Part shown: piece by piece, positions 7,971 through 17,130 of the stretch
Numbering within the stretch: the stretch's first letter is position 1
Layout of the letters: every line of letters starts with the position of its first letter
Source of the DNA: Streptomyces sp. NBC_00557
GTDB taxonomy: Bacteria > Actinomycetota > Actinomycetes > Streptomycetales > Streptomycetaceae
NCBI RefSeq assembly: GCF_036345995.1
Contig: NZ_CP107796.1
Coordinates: forward strand, 7,874,001 to 7,938,000
Length of the DNA stretch: 64,000 bases
Direction of reading: 5' to 3'
Made by a program: the position numbers and the translations under genes
Notes under the pieces: generated by a model
Told to the model about the DNA's origin: nothing
Seen by the model: the letters and a program-made list of their open reading frames with translations, nothing else
Databases searched by the model: none

Positions 7971-8378
7971 TCAGCGCACCCAGACGTCGATGAGCGGGGA
8001 GACGACGCGCATTCTGCTGTCGACGAGACGCAGTTTGTTGTGGCCCTTCATGCCGAGCACGACGCGCATGGTGTACGTCGCGTGCGCGTCGGTCTGCATC
8101 GACGCCGGCAGGTTGACCCAGGGACGCGCGCCCACCTGCTGCTGGAGGGTGACCCGGGTGCCGGCGGGCACACCGGGCAGAGTGCCGCGGATCCGGAACG
8201 GCTGCCATGCGCGGACGCCCGCGGCGGAGACCTCGGCCGTGGGCGCGGCCGGGGTCGTGACGGCCGGCTTCGGCCTGGGGGACGGGGGTGAGGTGACGGC
8301 CACCGCCGTGCCGATGGACCCTGCGGCCACGGCTGCGACCGCCGCTGCGGCACTCCAGATGCGTACCGTCTTGCGCAT
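7971..8378 (-). CDS. Small secreted protein
   Basis: 135 residues. ATG 8378 is preceded by GGGAGA at good spacing. Residues 1-28 form a Sec-type signal peptide (basic start, Ala/Val-rich core), followed by a Pro/Thr linker and a compact domain of about 85 residues with alternating hydrophobic positions (FRIRGTLPGVPAGTRVTLQQQ, then TYTMRVVL). The strand pattern resembles an Ig-like or bacterial surface beta-sandwich domain. No cysteine pairs and no anchor are seen, so it is likely released or loosely wall-bound. Function not recognised. It is transcribed towards the Y-RNA-like locus and ends at its own hairpin. Confidence 0.75.
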   Translation of the reverse strand: MRKTVRIWSAAAAVAAVAAGSIGTAVAVTSPPSPRPKPAVTTPAAPTAEVSAAGVRAWQPFRIRGTLPGVPAGTRVTLQQQVGARPWVNLPASMQTDAHATYTMRVVLGMKGHNKLRLVDSRMRVVSPLIDVWVR

Positions 8379-8878
8379 GCTCTGTCTCCCGGTCGGGGGG
8401 GGGGAATGGATCGCCGGAAGCGTATGAACATCAAGGGCCTATCGGATCATTTGACACGACGTGGCAGAGGCGCGTAGCTCATTCGGCTGCGACGGCCTCC
8501 TCACAGGCCTCGACTCGGGCCTGCCGCCGGCACACCGCCGCTGGTCAGGCACCCCGCACGGCACGCCCTTCGGCGATCACCGACTCGACCGCCCCGACAC
8601 CGATCCCGGCCGTGTCCGGCGGCTCGGCGTCGCCGTGGGCACACCGTGACGCCCCCTGCCGTCTCCCGGCCACCGCACGCCCGCGCACCGACCCGCGGCC
8701 CGGCTGCCCGACGCGGCCGCGGCAGGACGGGCGGTCCTTCCTCTCCGGCCGGCGCCTGCTCCATGCGGCCGCCGGAAAGATGCGGAAGCCGGCGTTTCGG
8801 GGCACGGTAAGGGGCGAGGGGGGCGGGGCCGCTCTGGCCCGATGTCATGCGAGCATCGCCCTAGCCGAAGGAAACGTG
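8379..8878. other. Divergent intergenic region
   Basis: 500 bases between divergent genes. It has a run of eight or more G at 8396-8403 just upstream of the secreted-protein gene. A stretch at about 8463-8530 looks faintly like a decayed tRNA but does not fold. No open frame here has coding character; the long frame entering the next gene from 8612 has no ribosome site and a shadow-like composition. Confidence 0.4.
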
Positions 8879-9853
8879 ATGGCCGTAGCCACAGACATGC
8901 TCGTTCCCGCGCTGCGTCAGGTCCGAGAGGCCGAAGCAGCGCTCGCCGACCGCTTCAAAGCCCATCTCGCGGTCACCCCTCCCGGCGAGTACCGGGAAGT
9001 CCTGGAACGCCGCGCCGGCGACGCCCGCGGCCACGTCTACCTCATCGACGAGCGCCTGGCCTCGCTGAAGCCCCGTGGCCTCGCCCAGGCCGTCGCCGGG
9101 AACGTCTGGCACCTCACCAGGCAGGCCTTCCGGCTGCCCCTGGACGTGGTCAAGGTCGTCCCGAACGCCCTGCTGCGGAGCTCGGGGACGGCCACGGAAC
9201 ACCAGCTGCTCAAGAACGTCGAGGACGAGTACGCGCGCACTGCCTTCGCCGTGGCGATCTGCCGGGCCGCCGAGCGGATCGCCCAGGAGGCGCAGGACGG
9301 CGCCACCACGGATCTGCTGCGGTCCATCCGCCGCGACGGCGAGGAGACACTGATCGAACTCGGCGACAGCCTCGAGCACCACGCCGAGGCGACGGTCGTG
9401 TGCGGCGACGGCCTGGGCGCCGGCCGGGCCACCCAGGCGGTGCGTGAATGGAGCACCTGGCTGCGGGAGACGGCCGAGCGCATGCCGGGAGCGGACCGGC
9501 TGCAGGGCATGCCGGACGGCGCCCTCATCTCGGAGATGGATCTGCCGATCCCCGACTACCGCAGGCTGAGCGCACGGGCGATTCTCGAGCGGTTGCCGCA
9601 GCTGTCCCAGTCGGATCTGGCCAGGGTGGGCGCCTACGAGCGTTCCCACGCCGCCCGCCCCGCGGTGCTGAGCCGAGTCGCGGACCTGCTCGGGCCCGAG
9701 CCGTGGCCCGGCTACGACGGCATGCACGAGGACGAGATCGTCAAGCGGATCGGTGAGGCCACCGAGCGTGTCACCCGGCGGGTCCTGGACTACGAGCGCC
9801 GCCATCAGGCACGGGCCTCCGTCCTCGCGGCTGCCGAACGGGTCCCCGCCTGA
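8879..9853 (+). CDS. Hypothetical helical protein with repeated PDYxxLSA-type C-terminal modules
   Basis: 324 residues from ATG 8879 (GTG 8876 is alternative), with GAAGGAAA upstream. The N-terminal two-thirds is helical, acidic and alanine-rich, with a ferritin-like or coiled-helix appearance and residues suited to long amphipathic helices (CRAAERIAQEAQD). The C-terminal third holds two related modules: PIPDYRRLSARAILERLPQL continuing to AYERSHAARPAVLSRV, and WPGYDGMHEDEIVKRIGEA continuing to DYERRHQARASVL. This kind of module recurs in Streptomyces proteins of unknown role. No signal peptide or membrane helix. I do not recognise a specific function. Confidence 0.75.
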   Translation: MAVATDMLVPALRQVREAEAALADRFKAHLAVTPPGEYREVLERRAGDARGHVYLIDERLASLKPRGLAQAVAGNVWHLTRQAFRLPLDVVKVVPNALLRSSGTATEHQLLKNVEDEYARTAFAVAICRAAERIAQEAQDGATTDLLRSIRRDGEETLIELGDSLEHHAEATVVCGDGLGAGRATQAVREWSTWLRETAERMPGADRLQGMPDGALISEMDLPIPDYRRLSARAILERLPQLSQSDLARVGAYERSHAARPAVLSRVADLLGPEPWPGYDGMHEDEIVKRIGEATERVTRRVLDYERRHQARASVLAAAERVPA

Positions 9854-9973
9854 TCCGACGCCGTCCCTGGCGCGCCCCCTCGTCCGCCGGGAACCGCTCT
9901 GCGTCCGTCGGGCCGCGCCGCACATCCGCCGAAGGCGCCGGCGAGGAGCGGGCCGGCCGTTGCGCCCCCGGGC

Positions 9974-10864
9974 TCACGCGTCCCCTCGCGTGGCTCGGGG
10001 GCGTTGGTGCTGATAGCCCCAGAGGTCGTCCACGAACGTGAAGCCGAAGGAATCGAAGAGCCGGGAAGCCGCAGCTGTGCCGGGGCTGCGCTGCTGGGCG
10101 TCGTCGAGGACGGCGGAGACGTCGGTGACCCCCTCCTCGGCCAGCAACGTCAGCGCCTGTCCGAGCAGGAGGCGGGCCAGACCGCGACGGCGGCGGGACG
10201 GCAGGGTTTCGATCCAGTGGATGGCCGCGGTGCGATCGGGTCCCACGGTGACCACGGCTTCGGCGACGGGTTCGGCGGCCTCGCGGATGACCAGCCGGCG
10301 TCCGGGCGGCATCTCGCAGGGGAGGACGTCGGCGACGACCTTCGCCGACGGGACTTCGGCAGGGAGTGAACGGTGCAGGTAGCAGCCCTGCCGGCGGCCC
10401 GTGAAGCCCGACTGCACCAAGGCGCCGTGGGTGGCGGCGCGCCGAGTACGAGGCAGTCCGACCAGCCCCCAGGCATCGGCCGGAGCACCCACGAACGCCT
10501 CGACGCGCAGGCAGTGGGCGAGGGCGCCGAGGGCGTGGCAGACCAGGGCCCGCAGGGCGGGCGGATTCTCACGGGCGTGGAGCCGGCAGATCAGCCCGGT
10601 TCGCACATCCGCCCAGCACAGGTACGCGACGATCCCCCGGGCGCGGTCCCCGGCGTCGGCGAGCACGCTGATGCGCGGCCGCGCGGGTGCCGCCCACCCG
10701 CACAGGGGTGCGGCCCCGCTGCGCTGTGCGGCCGGCTGCCCGGGGACCCAGTGAGGCTGTCCCGGCAGTCTGTCGGCATCGATCAGGTCGCGTACCGAGG
10801 ACTCGTCCTCAGGACGGTAGGGACGTACCGTCGACCGGCTCTCGGGGCTGGGCGAAGAGGCCAT
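9974..10864 (-). CDS. GNAT-family N-acetyltransferase
   Basis: 296 residues, ATG 10864. The C-terminal half has the GNAT acetyl-CoA-binding region: LPSRRRRGLARLLLGQAL is the Q/R-x-x-G-x-G/A signature at the start of the pyrophosphate-binding helix. A final LFDSFGFTFV segment is the usual last strand of the fold. The N-terminal half (RPYRPEDESSVRDLI) looks like a second, weaker GNAT start, so this may be a tandem GNAT with one degenerate copy. Substrate unknown. It faces the preceding gene convergently and is followed upstream on the same strand by a lipase gene. Confidence 0.75.
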   Translation of the reverse strand: MASSPSPESRSTVRPYRPEDESSVRDLIDADRLPGQPHWVPGQPAAQRSGAAPLCGWAAPARPRISVLADAGDRARGIVAYLCWADVRTGLICRLHARENPPALRALVCHALGALAHCLRVEAFVGAPADAWGLVGLPRTRRAATHGALVQSGFTGRRQGCYLHRSLPAEVPSAKVVADVLPCEMPPGRRLVIREAAEPVAEAVVTVGPDRTAAIHWIETLPSRRRRGLARLLLGQALTLLAEEGVTDVSAVLDDAQQRSPGTAAASRLFDSFGFTFVDDLWGYQHQRPRATRGDA

Positions 10865-10933
10865 GCTGTCCGTCCACGCGGATGCGACGTTCCTGTCGGC
10901 TACGTCCCAGCGTGCCCCGGTCCGACCCGCCTG

Positions 10934-11833
10934 TCACGGGGAACCCGGCGACGCCCGCCTGCGGGGCCGCTTCTCGCTCTGCACGGCGTGGCCCTGCTGC
11001 AGGCGTACGCCGGGCGAGGCCTGCCAGGTCGCCGTCAGCAGCGAGCGCAGGTGGTCGATGACCGGCCGGTGCAGGGGGAGGGTCAGATGACCGACGCCGG
11101 GCACGAGGACATTGCGTGCCATGAGGTCGGGGTGATCGATACGGCCTCTGGCTGCGGGGATGACGACCTCGTCCAGATCGCTGTAGAAGGCCACGAACCG
11201 GGTGCGGCATTCCGGGGCCGGCTCGGCGAGCTCGGTCAGCAGAGCGCTGCCCGGACGCAGCTGGCGCAGGAGCGGATGCGGCGGGGCCAGCAGGGCCGTG
11301 GCGGTCCCGCCGTGCGGCGTGGCCAGGGTGATCAGCAGGGGCACGCGTGCGTCGCCGCCCAGCCGCTGCACGTAGTAGCGGGCGATCAGCCCTCCGAGGC
11401 TGTAGCCGATGACGACGATGCTCCGGGTGCCATGGCTTTCGCACGCGCGTTCCACGCGCTCTCCCAGGTTCTGAGCCGCCGCGCGAATGTCCGGAGTGAA
11501 CGCCGAGCAGCCCACCTCGAAGTACGGTCCCGCGCCGACGCCGTCCAGACCACGCTGCAACGACGACACGACGCACTCGCCGTCGGAGAGCCCGTGGACC
11601 AGCAGCACCGGGTTTCCCGCAGCCGTCACCAGTGGTGGGGGTGCCTCCTCCAGACCGGTCCTCCGCCTCGGCAGGGCCCAGCTCAGGCGCCCGGCCAGCT
11701 GTCCGACGCTCCCGGCAGCCACGTCGAGCGGCAGCTGCACCAGCCGCACGGCCGCCCTGCCGGCCTCGATACCCACACCGCGCGCCGGTGACAGTCCCGG
11801 CACCGCCAGGTGCGGCCCGAAAGGAATGCCCAT
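10934..11833 (-). CDS. Alpha/beta hydrolase, triacylglycerol lipase/PGAP1-like
   Basis: 299 residues from ATG 11833, five bases after GGAGG; the GTG two codons earlier (11839) would overlap that site. The core begins GNPVLLVHGLSDG (oxyanion strand), then IVVIGYSLGGLIARYY with the nucleophile Ser in GYSLGG, TLATPHGG, and a late GVGHLTLPLHRPV carrying the catalytic His. The N-terminal 60 residues include an amphipathic stretch that could touch a membrane but no clear signal peptide. It would hydrolyse ester bonds of lipids. It sits 69 bases upstream of the GNAT gene on the same strand and may be cotranscribed. Confidence 0.8.
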   Translation of the reverse strand: MGIPFGPHLAVPGLSPARGVGIEAGRAAVRLVQLPLDVAAGSVGQLAGRLSWALPRRRTGLEEAPPPLVTAAGNPVLLVHGLSDGECVVSSLQRGLDGVGAGPYFEVGCSAFTPDIRAAAQNLGERVERACESHGTRSIVVIGYSLGGLIARYYVQRLGGDARVPLLITLATPHGGTATALLAPPHPLLRQLRPGSALLTELAEPAPECRTRFVAFYSDLDEVVIPAARGRIDHPDLMARNVLVPGVGHLTLPLHRPVIDHLRSLLTATWQASPGVRLQQGHAVQSEKRPRRRASPGSP

Positions 11834-12287
11834 GGCCACCTCCCGTGCCCACGCCCCCGCCGTCGTATGAGAACCATTGTCTGCCTGATCCCGAGTCCCC
11901 GCCCGTCGCAGCGGTCACACGGACCACTCTCCGGAGCGGCCCGGGGACGGGCGGGGTGGCCATGCTCCGTGCCCGCGTGATGCCCGGTGTCAGGCCGGTA
12001 CGGCGGCCGGCCGGCTCAGCGGTATCCGGTCGGTCAGCGGTCCGGTCGGCTCAGCGGTCGACCGGTCGGACGCGGCCGGGGCGGAGCGCCCGTCGACGGC
12101 GCCGGATTTGCCCGTCGGCCCCGGGATCCGTGGCCGACGGCTGGCGATCCGTGCCCGACGGCTGCGAAGGGACCGTCGGCGGGGTCAGCGATCGGTCAGC
12201 AGCGGGTGCTTGGGTGGTCCGGTTGAGGCAGCCGCCGCCGGGGATGCCGGGCGGCGCGGGTATCCGTACGCGATGAAGGGAAGGACC
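11834..12287. other. Divergent region upstream of lipase and P450
   Basis: 454 bases without a convincing gene, holding the direct repeats listed separately. A longer frame entering the P450 gene from 12108 is not favoured because its extra residues are unlike any P450. Confidence 0.4.
12016..12164. repeat. Clusters of short direct repeats upstream of the P450 gene
   Basis: TCAGCGGT followed by CCGGTCGG-like sequence recurs three times (from 12016, 12034 and 12051). Further on, GATCCGTGNCCGACGGCTG occurs twice with a 21-base period (12125 and 12146), one mismatch. A 21-base period places copies on the same face of the helix, which would suit a regulator site, but slippage in GC-rich DNA would look similar. 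Confidence 0.4.
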
Positions 12288-13496
12288 ATGCCCGGTGCAG
12301 ATTCCAGTGTGCTCGACTGGCCGCTCGCCCGCGTGTGTCCGATGTCGCCGCCGCCGGCCCTCGGTGTGGTGCGGGACGGCCCGCCGACGCTGGTCCGGCT
12401 GCCGGCAGGCGCCGGTGAGGAGCAGCTGGTCTGGTTGATCACCCGCTACGAGGACGTCAAGGCCGCACTCAAGGACCCCCGGCTGAGCGCCGACGAGACC
12501 CGGCCCGGCTTTCCGCTGCGTTTTCCCGTGCCCGGCGACGCACGGCCGAGCGGCTTCCTTCGGATGGACGATCCGGAGCACGGCCGGCTGCGCAGGATGG
12601 TCGCACCCGAGTTCACCGTGCGCAGGGTACGCGCGCTGCGCCCCCGGCTCCAGGAGCTGACCGACCGGACGGCCGACGAGCTGGCAGCCGGGCCTCAACC
12701 CGCCGACCTTGTCAGGGACTTCGCCACCAAGGTGTCGGCGCTCGTGATCGCCGGGCTGATGGGGATCCCCGACGAGCACACCGCGTTCTTCCTGGAGCAG
12801 ACTCAGATCCTGCTCACGGACGGTGACCCGGCTCTGTCCCTGGCGGCGCACCACCGGATCATCGCCTTCCTCGACGAACGAGCACGCGCCAAGGAGCACG
12901 ACCCGGGCGACGATCTCGTCAGCCGTCTGATGGTCGACCACGTGGCCACCGGCGAACTGGACAGCGCCGACCTCCTGGGCGTCCTCAAACTGCTGCTCGT
13001 CGCAGGCCACGAGTCGACCGCAACCCAGATCGCGGTCAGCGCGCTGAGTCTGCTGACCGATGACCGCCTGCGCACCGAGGTCCTCGCCGAAGACGCCGTG
13101 CTCCTGCCGCAGTTCGTGGAGGAGTCGATGCGCTTCTGGACGATCGTCCAGGACGGTGTCGTGCGTCAGGCCACCGAGGACCTCCTCATCGGCGAGACGC
13201 TGATCAGCGCGGGCGAGTCGGTGATGATCAGCCTGCTCGCCGCCAACCACGACCCCGCGCTCTTCCCCGAGCCCGAGCGCCTCGACATCCACCGGGATGC
13301 CTCCGCCCATCTGCTGTTCGGTCATGGCGCCCACTTCTGCCTCGGCGCGTCGCTGGGCCGACTCGAGGTGACACTCGCCCTCAGCTCCCTTTTCACCAGG
13401 CTGCCCACGCTCCGCCTGGCCTGCGAGCCTTCCCGGCTCCGCTTCCGCGAGCACCCCGTCTTCCACTGCCTCGCCGAACTGCCCGTCACCTGGTGA
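12288..13496 (+). CDS. Cytochrome P450
   Basis: 402 residues. ATG 12288 gives the usual bacterial class I P450 length; an ATG five codons earlier is possible. Seen in order: MDDPEHGRLRRMV (C-helix heme-propionate region), LLLVAGHESTATQ (I-helix with acid/alcohol pair for oxygen activation), EESMR (ExxR), and FGHGAHFCLGASLGR (heme-ligand Cys loop). It is a soluble monooxygenase needing ferredoxin and reductase partners, none of which is adjacent. The CYP105/107 type is my impression only. It stands as a single gene, so it may act in xenobiotic or lipid oxidation rather than in a biosynthetic cluster. Confidence 0.92.
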   Translation: MPGADSSVLDWPLARVCPMSPPPALGVVRDGPPTLVRLPAGAGEEQLVWLITRYEDVKAALKDPRLSADETRPGFPLRFPVPGDARPSGFLRMDDPEHGRLRRMVAPEFTVRRVRALRPRLQELTDRTADELAAGPQPADLVRDFATKVSALVIAGLMGIPDEHTAFFLEQTQILLTDGDPALSLAAHHRIIAFLDERARAKEHDPGDDLVSRLMVDHVATGELDSADLLGVLKLLLVAGHESTATQIAVSALSLLTDDRLRTEVLAEDAVLLPQFVEESMRFWTIVQDGVVRQATEDLLIGETLISAGESVMISLLAANHDPALFPEPERLDIHRDASAHLLFGHGAHFCLGASLGRLEVTLALSSLFTRLPTLRLACEPSRLRFREHPVFHCLAELPVTW

Positions 13497-13705
13497 AGCC
13501 GCACAGACCTGGCCGGCGATCGACCGACGAGTCCACCGCACGTTGTGGCGCCGGGGCGACCGACGCCGAAGGAACAAAGGTGTGTTGGGGCTTGTGAGGC
13601 CCGCTAGCCCGAATGAGTGACACAACCGTCGGATTCCCTCAGATGGCCGATGGCCCGTGCTGACTCGGCCGCGAGCCATGAGGTCTGCGCATCATCGCGG
13701 ATGTT

Positions 13706-13903
13706 TCAGAGCAGCAGCGGAAGGCTCACGAGGGCGGCGCCACTCGCCCCGAGGGCCGCCAGGAGCGCGGCCGACCAGTTGCGGGACTGGGCGAAGGTCA
13801 GCAGGCCGGCCAGCAGCCCCGCCACCACCGCGGCCAGGAGGATGAGCGCCCAGCGCAGGGACAGCCGCTCCGGCGGCGGTGTGGGTGAACTCGGTTCGGG
13901 CAT
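13706..13903 (-). CDS. Small membrane protein
   Basis: 65 residues. ATG 13903 is chosen because GGAGAG sits just upstream; a longer frame to 14014 lacks one. After a Pro-rich N-terminus (MPEPSSPTPPPERL) come two membrane helices, WALILLAAVVAGLLAGLLTF and a second from about residue 44 to the end. The order is short cytoplasmic tail, helix, short Gln/Ser/Arg/Asn loop, helix. Function unknown; it could be a regulatory or stress membrane peptide. Confidence 0.6.
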   Translation of the reverse strand: MPEPSSPTPPPERLSLRWALILLAAVVAGLLAGLLTFAQSRNWSAALLAALGASGAALVSLPLLL

Positions 13904-14080
13904 GCGCTCTCCTGAGGCAGCGTCAGAAGGGGATCGGAGCAGCCCCGTATGGGCTGCCGTGCGCGCCGATGCCGACTGTTGTGAGGGCTCGGCCCCCACG
14001 CCTTGCCGGTCCACGGCAACCAGCGGAACATTTCGGATGACTGACCACCGTAGCCGTGTGATCTAGGTCAGAAAAGGCCT

Positions 14081-14095
14081 CTGATATGCCATCAG
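14081..14095. promoter_or_regulatory. Candidate operator upstream of the GntR-kinase fusion gene
   Basis: CTGAT-ATGCC-ATCAG is an inverted repeat in the 325-base space before the fusion gene, in the least GC-rich part of that space. FCD-type GntR proteins bind short dyads of this size, so autoregulation is plausible. No other feature is seen in the gap. Confidence 0.3.
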
Positions 14096-14228
14096 TCGGA
14101 ACGGGGTTCGCATGGGGGCGGGGGCGGTCGGCAGCGTGCTCCGGCGTGCGCCTCAAAGGCATCCAGCGCTCCCTGCAAGGGCGTTCGGACAGCTGACCAG
14201 GAAGCCACTCTGACTTAGCATCGCCGCC

Positions 14229-15674
14229 ATGACTGGTCCCGAAGCCGATCCGCCCGAAGGTTCCGAGGAGGCGCTACGGGGCTCCACCGCCAAGGTGGTG
14301 GAGCGACTGGGCTGCCAGATCGTGGAAGGGGGCAAGCCCCGCGACCATCACCTCACCGTGGACGCCGTCACCCATGAGTTCGGGATCACCCGGCCCATGG
14401 CCCGCGAGGCCCTGCAGGCCCTGCACCAGAAGGGCCTGGTCAATCTGCAGCCGCGGGTCGGGGCCACCGTCCAGGCGCTGGAGCGGTGGGACCTGCTGGA
14501 CCCCGACGTGATCGCGTGGCGGCTGGAAGTGGCCCCCGACAGCCAGATGCGGTCACTGACCGAACTGCGCGAGGTGATCGAACCCCGCGCCGCGAGACTG
14601 GCAGCCCTGAGCCGCTCGGCGGAGATCTGCCACGACCTCACCAGCCTCGCCCGCACCCTGCTCGCCTTGAGCGAGGAACCGGACTTCGCGCGGCCACGGG
14701 AGGGCGCGGCGCTCCGCCGGCGCTTCCGGGACGTGGACGCGGCCTTCCACCGCACTCTCCTCGCCGGCTCGCGCAACGAGCTGTTCGTGCGGCTGTCCTA
14801 TCCGGTCGTCATGGCCCTCAACCACCGCATCGACAGGGACTGGGCCGGCGCCCACGACGAGGCGATGGTCACCCCCACGCGGGCGGCCATCGGCGCCGAC
14901 ACCGTCCAGAGATATCCCACCCGGCCGGAACCGATCGCCATGTGGCTGCACATGGGGCTGGCCTACGCCATCGACCAGGGCCTCGCCACGGCGGCGGAAG
15001 CCTTCGCGGAGGCTCTGCTCGCCGAGATCAGAAGCGGCCGGCTGCACGATGCCGACGTACGCGACCGACTCCGGGCGGGCCTGGACCAGTTCAACGTCAG
15101 CGGTCTGCCGTCCGCTCATCGAGCAGGCTTCCAGGACGCCATGACCGCCCTGTTCCGCGCTCGGCGCGCTCCCGTTGTCCTCATGGGGGTCAGCGGATGC
15201 GGCAAGACCACCGTGGGCCGGTACCTGGCCGAGTCGCTCCGGGTGCCGTACGAGGAGGGGGACGACTTCCACCCCCTGCGCAACGTGGAATCGATGGCGA
15301 ACCACATCCCTCTCGACGACCGCAGCCGCAGTCCGTGGCTGGCCGCCATAGCCGGCCGCATGCGGGTGGCGGGCGCGGAGGAGGGGCTCGTGATCAGTTG
15401 CTCCGCCCTCAAACGCATCTACCGGGAGCTGCTGCGGGTGGCCCGGCCCGACGCCTTCTTCGTGCACCTGAGCCTCGACCAGGACGAGGCGGACGCCCGC
15501 GTGGCACGCCGGGAGGCGCACTACATGCCTGCCTCGCTGGTGTCCTCGCAGTTCGAGGACCTCGAACCACTCGATGACGACGAAGCCGGGATGACCGTCG
15601 ACGCGACCCTGCCGGTCGAACGCATCGTCGCAGAGATCCAGACCGAGCTGGCCCGCCACACCTGGGGCCGCTGA
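14229..15674 (+). CDS. GntR/FCD transcription regulator fused to gluconokinase
   Basis: 481 residues in one uninterrupted frame. Residues 1-80 are a GntR winged helix ([20 protein letters not shown], then [13 protein letters not shown]). Residues about 90-290 are an FCD effector domain ([36 protein letters not shown]). From about residue 315 a GntK-type kinase begins: GVSGCGKTT (Walker A), [38 protein letters not shown] and [17 protein letters not shown], all hallmarks of gluconokinase. So one polypeptide could bind DNA, sense a sugar acid and phosphorylate gluconate or a relative with ATP. D-mannonate dehydratase follows 97 bases downstream on the same strand. Kinase and regulator are usually separate proteins; nothing at the joint suggests a sequencing error. 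Confidence 0.9.
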   Translation: MTGPEADPPEGSEEALRGSTAKVVERLGCQIVEGGKPRDHHLTVDAVTHEFGITRPMAREALQALHQKGLVNLQPRVGATVQALERWDLLDPDVIAWRLEVAPDSQMRSLTELREVIEPRAARLAALSRSAEICHDLTSLARTLLALSEEPDFARPREGAALRRRFRDVDAAFHRTLLAGSRNELFVRLSYPVVMALNHRIDRDWAGAHDEAMVTPTRAAIGADTVQRYPTRPEPIAMWLHMGLAYAIDQGLATAAEAFAEALLAEIRSGRLHDADVRDRLRAGLDQFNVSGLPSAHRAGFQDAMTALFRARRAPVVLMGVSGCGKTTVGRYLAESLRVPYEEGDDFHPLRNVESMANHIPLDDRSRSPWLAAIAGRMRVAGAEEGLVISCSALKRIYRELLRVARPDAFFVHLSLDQDEADARVARREAHYMPASLVSSQFEDLEPLDDDEAGMTVDATLPVERIVAEIQTELARHTWGR

Positions 15675-15771
15675 CTCACACCGGCCACACCGGCCGAACG
15701 ACCCGACGCCTGTGCCGACGGAGAAAGAGAACGACCGAGCCGACGACGACAACGAAAGAGGGGGAACCCCC

Positions 15772-17013
15772 ATGAAGATCGTGTCCGCCGAGGTGATCGT
15801 CACCAGTCCGGGACGGAACTTCGTCACCCTGCGCATCACCACCGAGGACGGTGCCGTCGGTCTCGGCGACGCCACGCTCAACGGCCGCGAGCTCGCCGTC
15901 CGGACCTACCTCGACCAACACGTCGTACCCCTGCTCATCGACGGCGACGCCTCCCGCATCGAGGACACCTGGCAGTACCTCTACCGGGGCGCCTACTGGC
16001 GGCGCGGCCCGGTGACCATGGCCGCCATCGCGGCCGTGGACACCGCACTGTGGGACATCAAGGCCAAGTACGCGGGCATGCCTCTCTACCAGTTGCTCGG
16101 CGGTGCGTCCCGCACCGGCGCCCTCGCCTACGGACACGCCTCCGGCCGCGACGTGCCCGAACTGCTCGACTCCATCCGCGCGCACCAGGAGCTGGGATAC
16201 CGCGCCATCCGCATACAGACCGGCATACCGGGCTTCGACTCGGTGTACGGCGTGGCCGCCTCCAGCGCGGGCGGCGGCGACCGGTACGACTACGAGCCCG
16301 CACGCCGCACCGCCGGCAGCCAGTCCCGGCCCACCGTGGAGAGGTGGGACACGCGCGCCTACCTACGGCACCTGCCCGCCGTCTTCGAGGCCGTGCGGGC
16401 GGAGTTCGGCCCCGAACTGCCGCTGCTGCACGACGGGCACCACCGGATGACGCCGATCCAGGCCGCACGACTGGGCAAGGCCCTGGAGCCGTACGACCTG
16501 TTCTGGCTGGAGGACGCCACCCCCGCGGAGGACCAGGCGGCTCTGCGGCTGATCAGGCAGCACACCACGACACCACTGGCCATCGGCGAGGTCTTCAACT
16601 CGCCGTACGACTACACGACGCTGCTGAGCGAGCGGCTCATCGACTACGTGCGATCCGCGGTGACCCACACCGGAGGCGTCACCGGGATGAAGAAGCTCCT
16701 CGACCTCGCGGCCGTCTACGGCGTCAGGTCCGGGATGCACGGCCCCACCGACATCTCCCCGGTGGGCATGGCCGCCGCCCTCCATCTGGACCTCGCCGTG
16801 CACAACTTCGGCATCCAGGAGTACATGCGGCACTCCGACCGGACCCTTGAGGTCTTCCGCACCTCCTACCGTTTCGAGCAGGGTCTGCTGCACCCGTCCG
16901 ACACACCCGGTCTGGGCGTCGACCTCGACGTCGATGCGGCGGCCCACTTCCCCTACCAGCAGGCGTACCTGCCCGTCTGCCGGCTTGAGGACGGCACCAT
17001 GCACGACTGGTGA
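15772..17013 (+). CDS. manD: D-mannonate dehydratase, enolase superfamily (ManD/RspA type)
   Basis: 413 residues. ATG 15772 follows GAGGGGGA; an upstream frame to 15712 lacks family residues. ManD features seen: [11 protein letters not shown] (His/Asp region), [10 protein letters not shown] and [10 protein letters not shown] (metal ligands), [16 protein letters not shown] (catalytic His loop), and the diagnostic C-terminus with [10 protein letters not shown]. The reaction is Mg-dependent removal of water from D-mannonate giving 2-keto-3-deoxy-D-gluconate. Within this subgroup some members are poor mannonate dehydratases or act on D-gluconate, so substrate is not certain. The upstream fused gluconokinase/GntR gene supports a role in hexonate use and probably controls it. 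Confidence 0.9.
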   Translation: MKIVSAEVIVTSPGRNFVTLRITTEDGAVGLGDATLNGRELAVRTYLDQHVVPLLIDGDASRIEDTWQYLYRGAYWRRGPVTMAAIAAVDTALWDIKAKYAGMPLYQLLGGASRTGALAYGHASGRDVPELLDSIRAHQELGYRAIRIQTGIPGFDSVYGVAASSAGGGDRYDYEPARRTAGSQSRPTVERWDTRAYLRHLPAVFEAVRAEFGPELPLLHDGHHRMTPIQAARLGKALEPYDLFWLEDATPAEDQAALRLIRQHTTTPLAIGEVFNSPYDYTTLLSERLIDYVRSAVTHTGGVTGMKKLLDLAAVYGVRSGMHGPTDISPVGMAAALHLDLAVHNFGIQEYMRHSDRTLEVFRTSYRFEQGLLHPSDTPGLGVDLDVDAAAHFPYQQAYLPVCRLEDGTMHDW

Positions 17014-17130
17014 CCCTCGGGCCCGGACGCGAGGAGAAGGGCAACGGGAGGGGAAGGGAAGGGCATCCCAGGCGCTGATGGTGGGGGAGGGGCCGGGGGA
17101 CGGCCGGGGGTGCCGCCGGCAGGGACTTGG

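Noticed and set aside
8463..8530. tRNA-like stretch with TAGCTCATTCGG and AGGCC-TCGACTCG-GGCCT
   Set aside because: No acceptor stem in either normal or permuted order, no D stem, and an eight-base T loop. At best a decayed relic.
13619..13720. Possible CRISPR-like or mobile-element edge near the small membrane protein gene
   Set aside because: No repeated units or terminal inverted repeats could be found.
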